A stretch of DNA of 64,000 nt. Source: Adiantum capillus-veneris. Its lineage: Eukaryota > Streptophyta > Polypodiopsida > Polypodiales > Pteridaceae. The position numbers and the translations under genes were made by a program. The stretch covers positions 26,228,469-26,292,468 of the forward strand of contig CM043942.1 of NCBI GenBank assembly GCA_014529385.2, in the 5' to 3' direction. The notes beneath the pieces are model-generated. The model made no database searches. It was given only the letters and a program-made list of their open reading frames with translations, and was not told the DNA's origin. Shown one piece after another: positions 44,792-58,088 of this stretch. How positions within the stretch are numbered: position 1 is the stretch's first letter; each line of letters begins with the position of its first letter.

Positions 44792-46390
44792 AACTACAAC
44801 ATTTCCCCGTGGTTGACTACCAAGAAGGGGCACCTGTTTCTAACCTTAATTGTCCCGGGGCGGTATAAAGTGAAGAATATGGATGTGTATCTTCGTTCAC
44901 TATTGTAAGAGCTACAACAATTGTGGATTGGCATAGAAGTGGTGGATATGAGCTGACACACAGATTGATGCAATGCTTTGATCATAGGCATTCTAATGTG
45001 GACCATGCATGACTCTCCCGGACTAACAAAATGCTCAGGTGATGTATACTCAAACTCAAACACTATAAACCTTGTTTTTTCTCAAGCTTATCTATTGTCA
45101 TATGTATACATGTAGAGATTCAAACAAGCAGATACATAACATGTTCCACATGTGGACCTAGACTTAATGCACGTCGAGCGCCCTCACTGAAGAAACAAAT
45201 CTACGAAGGTCATCAAGAGCATCTTCCAAGAGAATCACTAGTTATGAGATTGTTTTTTGGGAAGAGAGCCACCGAGGATGTCTGCTCGAGAATGGTTAGA
45301 GCAAAAGGAGATATGTGATGACGGTTTGCCGCCAGCGATGAAGAGACTCTCTCTATGGTACGAGTTACCATATTGGCCCAGACTCATGATCAATCACTTG
45401 CTTGATCCAATGCACATATTCAAGAATGTGGGTAATCTGCTATGGGCCCATCTCATCGGCAAGAAAGATACTTTAGGGGCCATAATTGCCCTTAAAAATG
45501 TGGATAGTATGGAGAAACATTGACCGCAGACAGCACCGGATGGATCGATAAAACTCCCTAAAGAGACATGGATTTTGACAGGAGGCTAAGAACACTAAGT
45601 AAAAGAGATCATTCGATCTATGAGGACGTCCACTCGCGTAATGCACTCGCTCTGAACATGTTTCACTAAAGAAGGGAAGCTTATTGAGTCACACGACTGG
45701 CATAAAATGTGTCAGGTATGTTTGAAGTGGAATATATCCTAGCGGGAATTATGTAACATATCCGTGTGTGGACTTTAATATTATTGCTAGACGTGTTTTG
45801 TAGTTCATTTTACCGGTGGACATTGAGGAATGTTGTCTCCTGACGTCTTTACTACAATCTACAAACTTGCGAAGTTGGTGCAATGGATCTCACAAAATGA
45901 GATCCATGTAAATTCCATACCATCTACCAAACTAAACACTGCGGAGGTTGTATGCATGTTTGAGAAACTCTTTCCTACTACCATGCTAACCATTCAAGTG
46001 CATCTTCTTGTTCACATAGTCGATAAGGTGGAAATAGCCGGCACAGTGCATTCCAGATGGATGTTCTTTTTAGAAAGTTTCATGAAAACGCTCAAGAGAT
46101 ATGTGTGTCAGAAGGCACTTTCGGAGGGTAGCATGGCCAAAGGTTGGATGGTATCAGAGTCCCTAGTTTACATTGGAGAGTGACTAGACAGATTTGATAA
46201 AGCCCGAGACATGCTATGGCGAACCATAGATGATGAACGCATATCTGGGATTGTCATGTGCAATCTCCGCGTTGAGAAAAAAATGATGGAAGATTTAGAG
46301 GCTAAAATCAATCGATTTTCCATGCTTCACAATCTAGTGATGCAAAAGTGGATTTCACAATACGAGGATGCAAAGCAAGAGCGATAAAGG
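44792..46390 (+). pseudogene. TNP2 transposase, C-terminal part
   Basis: Resumes with NYNISPWLTTKKGHLFLTL and KNMDVYLRSLL, matching the TNP2 pattern PYNLPPW..DVYLQPL. Further on: RLSLWYELPYWPRLMINHLLDPMHIFKNV (in family order), then KLIESHDWHKMCQ, a likely intron (about 45716-45801), and FPTTMLTIQVHLLVHIVDKV with RWMFFLESFMKTLKRYV. Several stops and at least one frameshift (near 45830). Together with 33203-34325 it covers most of a TNP2. Confidence 0.82.
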
Positions 46391-47300
46391 ACACGAATTG
46401 AGTGGAGACAGGGAAGACGATAACCGATGCATTATCTGGCGGGTCTTGAGAGCCTACCAACATTCATGACCTTAAGATGGTTGCACAACCAATTGAAAAG
46501 CGCACAACAGTGTGGCCAACAAGTGATTGAGGAGGAGTGGAAGTACTCTCGGGGTTGCGCGACCAAGGTAAGTTTGTAATGTATGACTCATGGCTTTCTA
46601 GATGTTTGGATGGCCACTCATAATCTTTGTTGGTTATACTATAAGTCATACACGGTACTATGGTGTAAAGGTCGATATTTTAGGGTGGAATGGATCGACA
46701 AAAAGCGTTTAACACAAGATTGTGGAATCATGCCAAAATTTGAATAGTCTAGTTGAGAGTCAGTGTCACTAAGACGATCTACATACTCTTCTAGGTACTG
46801 ACGCTCTAGTGGTGGCGGTGGAGGTTTCTCTGGAGATGCCACCACTGATGCTTCGACACCGCCTCATAGTCGACGAGGCTCCTTACCTTCTCCTTATTTG
46901 TCTGTCTCCACACTAGCCACATCGTCGCTATCTACTCTAGGTTTTGCATGGCTATCGGCCGTTCCTTGCTACAGAACACTCGTTACTCTTTCAGGAGTCA
47001 CCCCAGTCGACACTCCTCGCTTCGGGGCCCAGACTCCAGCGGAGACACTTGTCGTCCGTACCCCCATCAAGATGCCACTTGAGACCCGTGTCGAGACGCT
47101 CAGGTTTACGTGTCACAGGCGAGAGGGCTTATCGTACTTGGTCGATATCAACGACGGCATCATCTTGGATGATGATGGTAAGAAGGTGATCTCGCGTATG
47201 TGCAGTCTTTGCTCTCAGGTGTTTTGACACTACATATTAAACACCTGCAGTGAACTGCTAAATGAATTAAAAGACAGAGTCATGAGCATGCTCATGACGA
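46391..47300 (+). pseudogene. CACTA second-ORF remnants
   Basis: A frame at 46898-47227 encodes a Thr/Pro/Val-rich segment ending in a DINDGIILDDDGKKV-like stretch. I do not recognise it as a domain. Its place between TNP2 and the Transposase_24-like segment suggests it belongs to the second protein of the CACTA element. Confidence 0.4.
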
Positions 47301-47940
47301 GTTTTCCGTGTCAAGTCAGGATGAGCGCTTCAATGAAGACCTGATGAAGGTCCGAATGCGCGAATACTGTAAGCACAAGCGTTCTGAAGTGCAAAAATCT
47401 ATAAAGCATGGGTGGAACATGCCAGATTGGCTGGCCAAAGAAGATTGGAAGAATGCAAGCGCGCAACACGCAAAAATCTTAACAAGTGGAAGCAACAAAA
47501 GGAGACAGCCAAAGCGCGAGTAGAGGTAGGGAGCTCGCACCACATGGGGAGCGGCAGGTGGGCATCATTTGAGGTTGATTTTGTAAGTGTGTTTGCATTG
47601 TCCTTTAGGTTTGGTAGTTATGGACAATTGTACTTTTAAATTCTAACATAACGTATTCTTTGTATGTTTTGAACAGTGATCGATGATAGGACGTGACCCC
47701 ACACCATACGAGCGCGAGTATGCGGGTAGAAAGGGCTTACACGCCCTTATGAACATTCTCAATTCTCGTGCCATCATGGTTAGTATTTTACTTTACTCTT
47801 ACATTTGTTGTATTCTATGATAAGCTAAGAAAATAGATTGTTTTGTAATTATATGTTTATACTTATAGAAAGTCTTATTGTTTTTTTCTGTAGAATCTGA
47901 CAGACACGCCGCTTGAACGTGATGAGACGTCTGATTAGAT
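47301..47940 (+). pseudogene. Transposase_24-like segment of the CACTA element
   Basis: YCKHKRSEVQKSIKHGWNMP, DWLAKEDWKNA, then in a shifted frame NLNKWKQQKETAKARVEVGS and GSGRWASFEV. After a probable intron (about 47590-47675), GRDPTPYEREYAGRKG. The order K..W..EDW, NK..R, TGGS-like and GR(D/E)PTP is that of plant Transposase_24 proteins found in CACTA elements. It is broken by frameshifts. Confidence 0.6.
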
Positions 47941-48239
47941 GACGTCAATCTAGCCGTAGCTAGATAGTACTAGTTTTCTTTTGTCATAGCATGTATATAT
48001 GATGACGTGTGTACGTCATTTTTGTAACTATTGGTCAACGATGTATTTTTTCAACAATGACAATTGTGTTGTAACTATTACATCAGATGGCCTATGATGT
48101 ATATAATTTTGTCATTATATTACTTTTGTCAATTCACTTTCGTCAAAATACTTTTGTCTGTTAGTTTTACATCTTTATTCTGGAAACAATGTTCAATATG
48201 ATTGATGGGTGGCAGGGCATTCACTGTCCTACCACTCAA

Positions 48240-48523
48240 ATTTTTTTATGTTGGGGCGTCGCTATAGGCGTCTTTATATAAGGTTCTGCAATGTCTCTAT
48301 ATTTGTCGCTAATTAGGACTGTTTGCATCATTATAGGCATTGCTAAAAGCATCGTTATTTAGAGATTCTTATAGTGACTCATATACCAATGCCAATAGCG
48401 ATGCCTATAGCGATGCTCCCGTTGCGACGCTTTAGCAACAGTTTTAGCGACGTCGGGGGATAAAAGAACCCATTGTAGTTTCGTCGCTACAGTCGTCACA
48501 AGTGCACCTAACCTCTTGTAGTG
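48240..48523. repeat. CACTA subterminal repeats and right terminal repeat
   Basis: Many short copies of GTCGCTA, GCGATGC and TAGCGA in both orientations (48257-48490), which are typical transposase-binding subterminal repeats. The segment ends ACCTCTTGTAGTG, the reverse complement of a CACTACAAG terminus. Confidence 0.75.
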
Positions 48524-48659
48524 TATCTTCAAGATCAAACACAAGGGTTCAACAAATCTACCATCTTACCTATTTAGGGATTTTTATAACAATAAATTTG
48601 TTATGATGAGTGTGAGGAGGTAGAATAGACCAGATACCAAGGATACTCTATAAGAGATC
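48524..48659. other. Short junction between CACTA end and Gypsy remnant
   Basis: No gene or LTR visible. There is no room for a 5' LTR, so the Gypsy element is probably truncated here. Confidence 0.4.
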
Positions 48660-49410
48660 GGATATTGGGGCAAGGACCTGATCCTATTTCAAGAAAAGAA
48701 CTCCACGAGAGATATTTTGGGAGCAATGTTAAAAAACCTCAACCTACCTCATCACAAGGAAAACCAACTGACATTAGAGCCAGTGCAGGGCTACACGAGT
48801 CACTATTTCCAACAAATTGGTTTGAAGGACTCGAGACAGGACCAACTGCCAGAAGAGTTGGAGCTGAGCCAAGCAGATGTGTCAGACCAGTTGATTTTAA
48901 AAAATGAGTCAAAAAATACAGGATTTGAGGATCCATATAACCACTTAGCTAGCTTCAAGCAAGTGCTACAAAAAAAATGCATATTTGATTTTTACACTCA
49001 ATTTGAGGGATTCGGAATGACATTAGAAGAAAAAGCTTTGACATGGTTCCAAAACATTCCACCAATGGAAATCATGGATTTAAATACATTAGCTCAAGGA
49101 TTTGTAGTTGCATCTTTCGAAACTAGATCAAACATAATATGGTAGCTCAAATCTATAGCTTCAAACAGAAACAAGGCGAGTTTGTTAGGGATTGTGTAAC
49201 TAGGATGAAGCAATACATTGCAAGATGCCTATAATTAGAAATATTAGCAAAAGAAAGATTAGTGTCATTGTTTCTAAAAGGATTGCTAAACAAAGAACTT
49301 CATGCTATATTGTATAGCAAGAAGCATATGACCCTTAAATAGTGTGTCTCAGACGCTATTGACTTGGAAGAAAATTGGGATATTTTCAATAAAGAAGATG
49401 TCCCTAAGGA
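48660..49410 (+). pseudogene. Gypsy gag remnant
   Basis: YNHLASFKQVLQKKCIFDF, YTQFEGFGMTLEEKALTWF and a continuation after a stop with RDCVTRMKQYIARCL-like sequence. This is the Retrotrans_gag domain. At least three frames are needed. Confidence 0.75.
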
Positions 49411-49753
49411 TACTTAGAGTGAGAAAACAACATCCACAAAACCAACACAAGTGGGAACAGCTGCTGCAACACCACTCACAACCATAGAAGATATGCTCAA
49501 AAAGATGAATGAAATTATGAATAATATGCAGAAAGCACTTATGAGAGGACCGGAGCAAGGGATACCTGAACAGGAACAACCAATTAGGCCACAAAAATGG
49601 TGTTCTATTGAGGGTAAATAGACAAACCATGAGACCAATGAGTGCTATTATCGATCAAAGTACGATGGAAATGTTCAATATGTGCCTATGAGACCACAAT
49701 GACAACCCATGTACAGATATCAGTCTAATATGGCCCCAACATAAAGACCACCA

Positions 49754-50400
49754 ATGGGTATGGAAAGACCACAACCAATGTTGGGTCAACAACCTCCATA
49801 TCTTGGACATAATGTAGTTCCTGTAAAGTACATGCATTTAGAAGAAGTCATAGATGAACAAGCACTAGTGCCTGTTACACTTTATGTTGAGCCTAGTCAA
49901 TCTAGAGTAATGGTAGAAGGAGAGTGGTATAATTCACATCCACCTTCAATGAAAAAACCTGTGATTTATGCTACACCAGAGCTTACATCGATGTACTTTG
50001 TAGCTAATCAAGGTGTTAGACCTCCAATGATAAGACCCATGATTAAGCCAAGACTAAAAATTGTCAGAATTGTGGTGCAGATGATCATTGGAAAAATGAG
50101 CTAAGAACCTGACAAGAACATTAAGCCAGTTGAAGCTTTTTGTACACAATGTTGCAAAAAGGGAGGACACTTTCTTGAGGACTGTCCAAAAAAACCGTTA
50201 AACAAGGGAAAAGTAGTGGTGAATGTAGTCCAAGTGATACCTAGTAGCTCTTTTGAAAGTGAATCTATTGTTCCAATCAAGGTGATCACTAGAGCCCAGG
50301 CTAAGAAAAAGAAACATAACTCCTTTGATGAATTAGAGAATACTAAAAAATCATGTCAAAAGACCAAGAAAGAAGAAGACAAAGGTATGAAATGAGAAAA
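49754..50400 (+). pseudogene. Gypsy gag-pro linker with zinc knuckle
   Basis: A Pro/Met-rich stretch of 116 codons, then a knuckle-like CTQCCKKGGHFLEDC and a Lys-rich tail (RAQAKKKKHN). Followed by about 900 bp of A-rich, stop-filled DNA. Confidence 0.6.
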
Positions 50401-51279
50401 TAGAAACAAAAGGACAAAATTGAGAAAAAATACAAGAAACTGTTCTAGGAAAAAGTGAAAGAAACTTGGAGTGGAATCAAGGAAACCACAATAAAATCTG
50501 GAGGATCAAATTTGGTAGACAAAATTTTTGAGCCCATCAATGCAGCCTTGGAAGCTTTCCAAGCGAGGCTTAAAGCATGCCAAAACATGGAAAACAAATA
50601 GAAAAACTATCCTTCTCCAGATATGGAACCAATTAAGCTTGAAATTTATTAAAATTTGGTAAGAATTACTCAAGAGATGCTGGAAAAACAAATACCCCAA
50701 GCTTGAGAGTATAGCAAAACCTGAGGAGCTTGTGGTAGTAAAGAGAAAGAGAAATCCAAAGTGGTGGTAGAACCCCACCTTGAAGCTAAAGAGCCAGAAA
50801 TCATAGTGCCTGACAATGAAGATGCTTTAGATGGAATTCCGTTTGTGGAGGAAGATTGGCCAGGCATTTATGGGAAAAAGTGAGAGAGATTAATGATGGG
50901 AGCGTTACTTTGAAATCAACTACTATAGGAGGAAGTCTGGTTAGACAATTTACCTCATGATATGGACATTGATATACAATCCTTGTATGGGGATTGCGGC
51001 TCTGAAGCATCAGGAATGTCTAAACCATTGACTCTAAAAACACCACCCTCTTACTTAGGAGACAATGAAGATGAGTCCATAGTGTGTAAAACCACTCAGG
51101 TAAAAAGAGTGGAACAGATCCTAGAGGTAGAGAACATCCATTCAATCATGTCAACATCCGTTCAATGTACTCTTATCTTGGGAGAACTGTTAAAAATCAG
51201 ACCATATTTATGAAATAATTTACAGAAAACTCTAGAGAAGCTGGAGATAACAGGGCTAATCGTAAAAAAATTGGTTTAA

Positions 51280-51710
51280 TTGAAACATAAATTGGATAAC
51301 AAGGAGATTAGATCCCTCCCTATGAGCAAAGTCGGAGAATACTACGAAGGGAAAGAAGGAAACACAACCCTTCCGGCGAGATATAATGATATAGAAACCA
51401 TGGCAATACTAGACAGTGGGGCTAGCCATAGCCATAGCCACAAAAGAAGTATGGGAATCATGAGAAAAACCAGCCATTAGACAAATTCAAATGAAATTAC
51501 AATTGACGGATGAAGACATAGAAAAACCCCTATGACTGCTTGAAAAACTGATAGTTAGTTCTTCTGTAATTGATTATCAATACACTTTTGCGATAATAGA
51601 CTCTGGGAAGAATGTTAATTATGAAATCATCTTGGGAAGGACATTCATGCAGCAAGTACAACTTATTAAAGATTGGAAAAACAATTACCTGTACTTGAAG
51701 CAAGTGGTAT
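51280..51710 (+). pseudogene. Gypsy protease remnant
   Basis: Contains TMAILDSGASHSHSHK with the DSGA catalytic motif, then in other frames NYEIILGRTFMQQVQLI. The SHSHSHK stretch looks like a small local repeat that replaced the usual (N/V)(L/I)I(P/S). Confidence 0.65.
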
Positions 51711-52639
51711 GAATGACAAGGGTCAATTTGAAAGATTACACTTATAGAGATGTAATGAAAACAACCATTAAAGAATTTGACTTAGTCTCTTCAGATGAAT
51801 CAAAGCTTCCATCTTGGTTAAACAAAGATACACCTATTTGGATGTGTGGAGCCTCAAAAAACAGGAGTTTAAAACGAGAAGAATGTATCTTAGAAAGGGA
51901 TTGCACAGATGAAGCATATATACTTGAACCCTTTCTGAAGCATTTTTTTGAGCCATTTGAAGGGACTTAAATTTTGGCAACAATGGATGTGTGTGTGAGT
52001 ACGTTTATACCTACTTAATTTTTCAATGAGGATGGTTATGACATAATTCCCATACAAATGATCTCAACCATTCACATTGAATATGAAGTTTAAGAACTCA
52101 AGGACTCACTAAAAGCTCAACAAGTCTTTTTAGACCTATATTATGATGCTACTGATGAGTTTGAAGAACATTCAGCTACATCTGATGATTTTGAGTTAGA
52201 AAAAGAACATGTGAGAGCCAAACTACTCCTAAAAGGAGGAGACAAAAAGTTTTTTGACTTTCTAAACCAAAAACAAGGAGACAGAAATGGTATAGAAGAA
52301 AAAGTGAAACAAAAAACTTGAAATCTAGACCTATGCCATCAATTTCTAGTAGAACACAGTTTCTGATGCAGATAGATGCACATGATTGTGACAAAGACAA
52401 AATCACGGGTAGATATCCTTCATACAACAAACAAGAAACATCAAAAACATCAAGGAAAATAAGAAAGGAAACTTAATCAAAATCGAAGCACCAGGATGAT
52501 AAATCATCCATGACACAAGTTAAACAAAAGAAAAAATATCAAGAGTTGAAGAAAACTCTAAGGTGTATACCACTGAAATGAAAACAACTGAGGAAGAAAG
52601 TAAAGATGTAATGAGTGCTCCATCCAATTACAAGAAATA

Positions 52640-53690
52640 TACCCTTCAAGACTAAAAAATCATAGTAGAACAACTCGTAAGGGAACTAATAAAGCAGGGT
52701 GAGTCATATGAAGGACCTAAAAATGCAAAGAAAATAGATTTAGCCAAACCAGGAGAAGAGCCCAGGCTTGTCTACATTGCGAACGACTTGACTGAAGAAG
52801 AAGAAGAGATTTTGCTAAGCTTACTAAAAGAATAGCGAGATATCTTTGCTTGATCTTATAAAGATCTCAAGGGTGTTGATCCAAAAATTTATCAATATAC
52901 AATATCCACGAGAGAGGATGCAAAACCAAGTAGACAATGGCTATATACTTATAATGAAACATTTGCTAAAAAGATCAAAGAAGAGATATAAAATCTCAAG
53001 GAAGCCGAATTGATATATGAAGTTGAACACACAGATTGGGTATCTCCGATTGTGGTGGTACCCAAGAAAAATGAAAAATTAAGTGTGTATCAATCTCAAA
53101 AAAGTGAATGCAACCACAATTAGAGATAACTACCCTCTTCCAATCACCGAGTATGTTTTAGAACGTTGCAGGATAAGAAGCTTACAACTTTTTAGATGGC
53201 TTTTCAAGGTACAATCAACTTTTGGTTGACCCAAAAGATCATCATAAAACTGCATTTGCAATCGAATGGGGTATTTTTGCCTATATAGTTATGCCTTTTG
53301 GGTTAACTAATGCTCTATGTAAATTCATCAATCTGGGCTGATCATTTTGAACATCTCAAAAAGGTATTCAAAAAATGTAAACTTTATAGGATTTGCCTAA
53401 ATCTTGAAAAGTGCACCTTTATGGGCAGACAAGAAAAAATTCTTGGACATATAGTGTCTAAAAACGGCATAGCAATCGATATGGATAAAATTCATGTTAT
53501 TGTTGAATTGCCTAGACCGACAATAGTCAAAGGGGTTCAGGCTTTCATGGGACATTGTGGATATTATAAACAATTCATTTATATATATGCTATAATCGCA
53601 AAACCCATGAATGGCCCGATTACACTCTTTGTATGGACTGATGATGAGTGTGAGAAATCCTTCATGAAGCTCAAACAAGCTCTCACTTAA
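52640..53690 (+). pseudogene. Gypsy reverse transcriptase remnant
   Basis: Motif order: KDLKGVDPKIYQYTI, TDWVSPIVVVPKKN, an FGLTNA-like site followed by a deletion that removes the YIDD block, then DHFEHLKKVFKKCKLY, LNLEKCTFMGRQEKILGHI and VQAFMGHCGYYKQFI. The missing catalytic block alone rules out activity. Confidence 0.8.
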
Positions 53691-53699
53691 GCCCCAATA

Positions 53700-54010
53700 T
53701 TGAAAGCACCACATTGGAATAAGATATTCCATATATATGTTGATGCTTCCAATTTTTCCATTGGGTGTATATTAGCTCAACCAAGAGACAAAAAAATCGA
53801 TTTTTCCATTTCTTATGGTAATAGACAGTTGAATGGGACAGAGAAAAACTATACAACTATCAAAAGAGAAGGATTAGGGATGATCTATGCCGTAAAAAAG
53901 TATAGACATTACCTACTAGCTAACAAATTTGTATTCTTCGTGGACCATCAAGCTTTATTGTACTTCGTCCAGAATAGTGAGATGTTTCATCATTCTTTTG
54001 GAATTTGATT
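53700..54010 (+). pseudogene. Gypsy RNase H remnant
   Basis: IYVDASNFSIGCILAQPRD, FSISYGNRQLNGTEKNYTT, REGLGMIYAVKKYRHYL and FVDHQALLYFVQN. The first Asp of the RNase H site is present; an early end follows the last motif. Confidence 0.8.
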
Positions 54011-54559
54011 TCACTGTAGTTGTGAAAAAAAGGCACCACACACCGAAGACCAGATCATTTATCCAGGATTATTTCAAGAGAACCACCAAAAGAGGTAGAT
54101 GATAATCGAACATATGTAAATCTGTTCTTGATGGAAATGATACCCCGTTAATAAGAAAATATGGTTTCATTGATGACTATAGCTCAAATGCATTCTCAAA
54201 TATCACTTCCTATTACACCAAGGTTAATTGGGCTATCAACTATGTATCAATTACTAGATGGAAGGCTATACAAAAGAAATCGAGATGGAATATTGCTTTT
54301 GTATATTAATCCTGAGGAGAAAATCCAATACCTAAGTCAAGCACACATTACCATAGTAGGACTTCACTTTGCAGAAGACCAAACTATGCAACAGATCATG
54401 AGTATTTTGGCCAACCATGAGGAGTGATGTTCACTCATTTGTGAAAAACTATCTTCAATGCCAAAAAAAAACACCCATATCTCATGGACATTATTTCAAA
54501 TCTCACTCGTTCCTAAGTGGAGTAAATATATAGTTACCTGCTTATCAAGCAAAACATTT

Positions 54560-55692
54560 CCAGAGGATATGAGTAAACGCCGCCAAAGAGCTATTGAAAC
54601 TGAATCAAGAGACTATGTGCTTATTGGAAACCAATTGTATCGGACAGGAAAGAATCAACATTTGCGTCTCTGTGCAAATGAAGATGAATATATTCCCACT
54701 CTAGAACAAGCCCATGCTGGATAAGCCGGAGGTCACTTTTCTAGTGAAACCACCGCTAGAGAAATTTTAATGGCAGGCATATGGTGGCCAAGACTTTTTG
54801 CTGATGCCAAAGAAATTGTTCGAAGATATGATGCATGCCAATGAGCAAAAATTCCAACCAAGGTAGATAGCATGCCTTCAAGACCAATGATGGGGGCTAG
54901 AGATTTTGCAAAATGGGGCATAGACTTTGTTGGACCAATACAATCACCTGCTTATAGAAATCAAGCTCAATATATCATTGTAGCTACAAACTATTTGACC
55001 AAGTGGGTAGAGGCTAAGACAACTAGGAAGAATGATGCTAGAACCACATCCGCATTCTTGTATGAGAATTGTATTCACAAGATATGGACTACCAATTGAA
55101 CTTATTAGTGATAAGGGAACTCATTTCCTCAATGAGATAATTGAGTAACTTCTGAATAAATTTATGGTCATCCATAACAAATCCGCTCCATATCATCCAC
55201 AAGAAAATGGACAAGCTGAGTACACGAATAAATTGTTTAGCTCGGTATAGACAAGTGGTTAGTTAAGGACAAACTAATTGGGAAAGAAATCTACATGCCG
55301 CTCTATGGGCTTATAGAGTTTCATTCAAGACAACTCTAAATGCTAGATCCTTTAACCTTGTTTATGGTCTTGATGCCATACTACCAATGGAATTTCTCTT
55401 GCCGACACTAAGGGTAGCTAAAGATCTTGAGTGGAGGATCATTGATACCTACAACTCAGGAAATCAGTGTGCCAAAGCATCCAGATGGTACAATCAGACA
55501 AAGAACACACAAATATATCAACAAGAAACCTCGACCACAGAAACCCTTGAGTTAACTATCCAAGACCCAACTCTTGCACCACATTATGATTTGCATTGTA
55601 TTGATCTTCAAAGCATGGTAGGGCCAGCCACGGCTATGTATAGATACGATTGTTCAACCCATGCACACATCATCTCGGAGTACTTCATCTAG
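54560..55692 (+). pseudogene. Gypsy integrase remnant
   Basis: The zinc-binding HHCC part (GGHFSSETTAREILMAGIWW..CQ) is followed by FAKWGIDFVGPIQ, YIIVATNYLTKWVEAK and, in a new frame, ELISDKGTHFLNEII and SAPYHPQENGQAEYTNK. D, D and E positions are visible across frames. The C-terminal part (55387-55692) is open for 101 codons. Confidence 0.8.
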
Positions 55693-55770
55693 GAGGGGTG
55701 GAAGGAAACTTTATTAATTAAGGGCAATATTTGAAGAGGGAGATAAAAGTTGGATGTTAACGTGTGGTTT

Positions 55771-57689
55771 TTTATAAAATTACCTAATAATACCCTTACA
55801 AATCATCCAGGGAAATTTTTGTTGATAAAATCTCCCCGATGAGTGTAAATATTGTATCTACTATAAAAAATTACATTAATTTTTCTTGATATTAGAGCTT
55901 AAAAATGGAGAAATCCATCAAAGAGTAATAAAATAGTGTTTTTCAATGGATTATCTTAATTATTAATCTTTCAATTTACTGTTTTATTGCATTTTATTAT
56001 TTTCTTTGATTTTTTCAATAAACATGTCAAAAATTGATAATAAACAGCAAATAAGTTCAGATGGAGGAACTGGAAAAACATTGATGATCAAGAGAACAGG
56101 ACAGACATGCACAAATTTTTTTGATCAAACTGACAACGGTAGTGGAAAGCCAAATTAGGTCGCAGGGGCCTGTTTTGCAAATTCTCGTAGAATGAGGTAA
56201 CAGAGTCCGATTGAGGAAATTTGTGAGTTTAACATAGATTTCAAGGCCTAGTAGGATTAACACGAAAATCTGGGGAGAAGTAGTTTGGGAAGTCCGAGTA
56301 TAGATGTCTTAGGTAGGCGAAAATCACCTCATTTCCACTAGTCACTCTTGGAGAAGAGAGCTCTCTATCTTCTTTGCGCGCAATTTTTGGAGTCCACAAC
56401 CGTCCATTTTCAGCACCGTTTTACACGAGACCTGAGGGGTAAGTTCTAAACTCATCAAAAAACGTTTTTATATAGTCAGGTAGCAAGACTAGGCCCATGA
56501 AAAAACCCTAGAATCTCAGCTTTGTACGAATTCCTACAACACAAAAAACGACCATAGTGGCCTGTCAGCTCAACCGAATTGGACAAGACTTGAACAGTAG
56601 CATTTCATAGATAGTAGAACACTTCATAGATAGTAGAACACTTCCATATCATTAGATGACCATTTGGCAGGGGTCGAGGGGATCCCCAAGTAAATAATCT
56701 AGGTTTTTGCCACATGTCAGAATGGAATTCTGACTCCATGGGTAGCTTATAAACAAGGTCTATACATAATGTATCTAGATGGTTTCAAGAAAACAATCAA
56801 GGCAAGCTCTCTAACAATAAGAAATAGCTCAAATACTACAAAGCGTCAATTTTGACATATGGAGCTAAACTGACTCCAAATGAGCCCAAATTGGATGAGC
56901 AGCATCAGGACTATGTAGCGGACAAGTCCATGGCTTCAAAAGTGACCAAACAACTCTACACACCAAGTGGTAACAAAAACCAGTGATTTCACAGTCGACA
57001 AGAGCACGAAGTGATACCGACATGACCAAATCTTACCAAACTCATTTTAGGACTTGTTTTAGATATACTGAAGATGTGTGTCATAAAATAGTCTTTTCAA
57101 GAAAAAAATACAACTATTATCAACATTTGCGATTATTTACTTTTGTGAACAATTGGCTTGAAAATCATCATTTTGATTTACCTATCACTTGTAGACATCT
57201 ATTTCATGCCACATATCAAATATGAGCCCAAAAGATCAAGTAAATCTTAAATTTTGTCAAAAAATGCACTAAAAGCTCTTTAGTCCAAATTTTGAGTTAT
57301 TTGTCACATTTTTTGATCGAAAACCTCCCATATTTCACACAAAGGATCTATAGCATGTCTAGAACTAATTTGCAAGAAAAAATGTCCAATTTGATGAAAA
57401 TGTTAATAATCGTGATTATTTATATTTTTGCGAGAATGAGTTCAAACTTCATCTTTGACCTTACGGGACCAAAGTACATGATGTGACAAGCCCATTAATC
57501 AAGTTCGATCACACTTCTACCCTGTACACTCAAATGAGCTCATACTTCACTTAGATTATCTAAATCACATGTTCTTCAAGTTTATGAAGTCAAAAGTGCA
57601 AAAAATTGATTTACACATGGGAAACGATGTGCTATTGGGAAGACTCTGATGATCTTGGTCACAAGACAACTCGACATGCTCGCTACTAC
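55771..57689. other. AT-rich DNA, possibly Gypsy LTR plus flank
   Basis: No coding domain. A 20-bp tandem doublet of ATAGATAGTAGAACACTTC lies at 56607-56646. Weakly similar segments at about 57110-57190 and 57390-57470 hint at an old internal repeat. The LTR limits could not be set. Confidence 0.4.
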
Positions 57690-58010
57690 CACATGCCCCC
57701 CCCCTGCTGCGCCATCGCTACCCCCCCCGCTGCCCTTGCGCTGCCCCCCGCCCTCGCCTTCCCTTGCGCGCGGCAGCCCAACCCGCCCACCCCCTGCTGC
57801 GCGTACCCGTCGCTGCCCCCAGCTCGCGCTGCCTCCCAGCCCGCTAGCTACCCCCCTCGCACCGCCTTTCAACCCCCTCCCCCCCAAAAAAGAAAACCCG
57901 CCCGTCCCCGCTTGCTGCTTCTTGAGGTCCGCACTCGGCCCGCCTTATCCATTTTCCCCCCTGCCTCCTTCTCCCTGAAGCCTTCTGCACTTGGCTCTGG
58001 TAGCAGTGTT
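57690..58010. repeat. C-rich, proline-codon-like tract
   Basis: Runs of C interspersed with GCTGC and GCGC. Base composition changes sharply here from AT-rich to very GC-rich, marking the probable left edge of the LINE. Confidence 0.75.
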
Positions 58011-58088
58011 CTTTTTTGGACAGTGCTTGGCGCGCTTGGCTGCAGAGTCGCTTCATCACCCGCTTCTTTGACACAGCAATAGACACAG

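Larger units (their letters stand above)
33203..48523 (+). mobile_element. CACTA (En/Spm) DNA transposon, interrupted
   Basis: A TNP2-type transposase gene, a second ORF region with a Transposase_24-like segment, subterminal repeats and a right terminal inverted repeat ending CTTGTAGTG. The transposase is split by Copia element 1. The left terminal repeat was not located, so the true start may be further left or lost. The element is inactive: its transposase has several stops. Confidence 0.8.
48660..55770 (+). mobile_element. Decayed Ty3/Gypsy retrotransposon
   Basis: Gag, knuckle, protease, RT, RNase H and integrase remnants occur in Ty3/Gypsy order on one strand. Dozens of stops and frameshifts and a deletion in RT make this an old copy. 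No 5' LTR was found. A purine-rich AGGAGGGGTGGAAGG (55691-55705) and another at 55733-55750 could each be the polypurine tract; the 3' LTR start is not clear. Confidence 0.85.

Noticed and set aside
57606-58082. Proline-rich ORF as a cell-wall-type protein
   Set aside because: It arises from C-runs, has no signal peptide, and fits the leader of the LINE.
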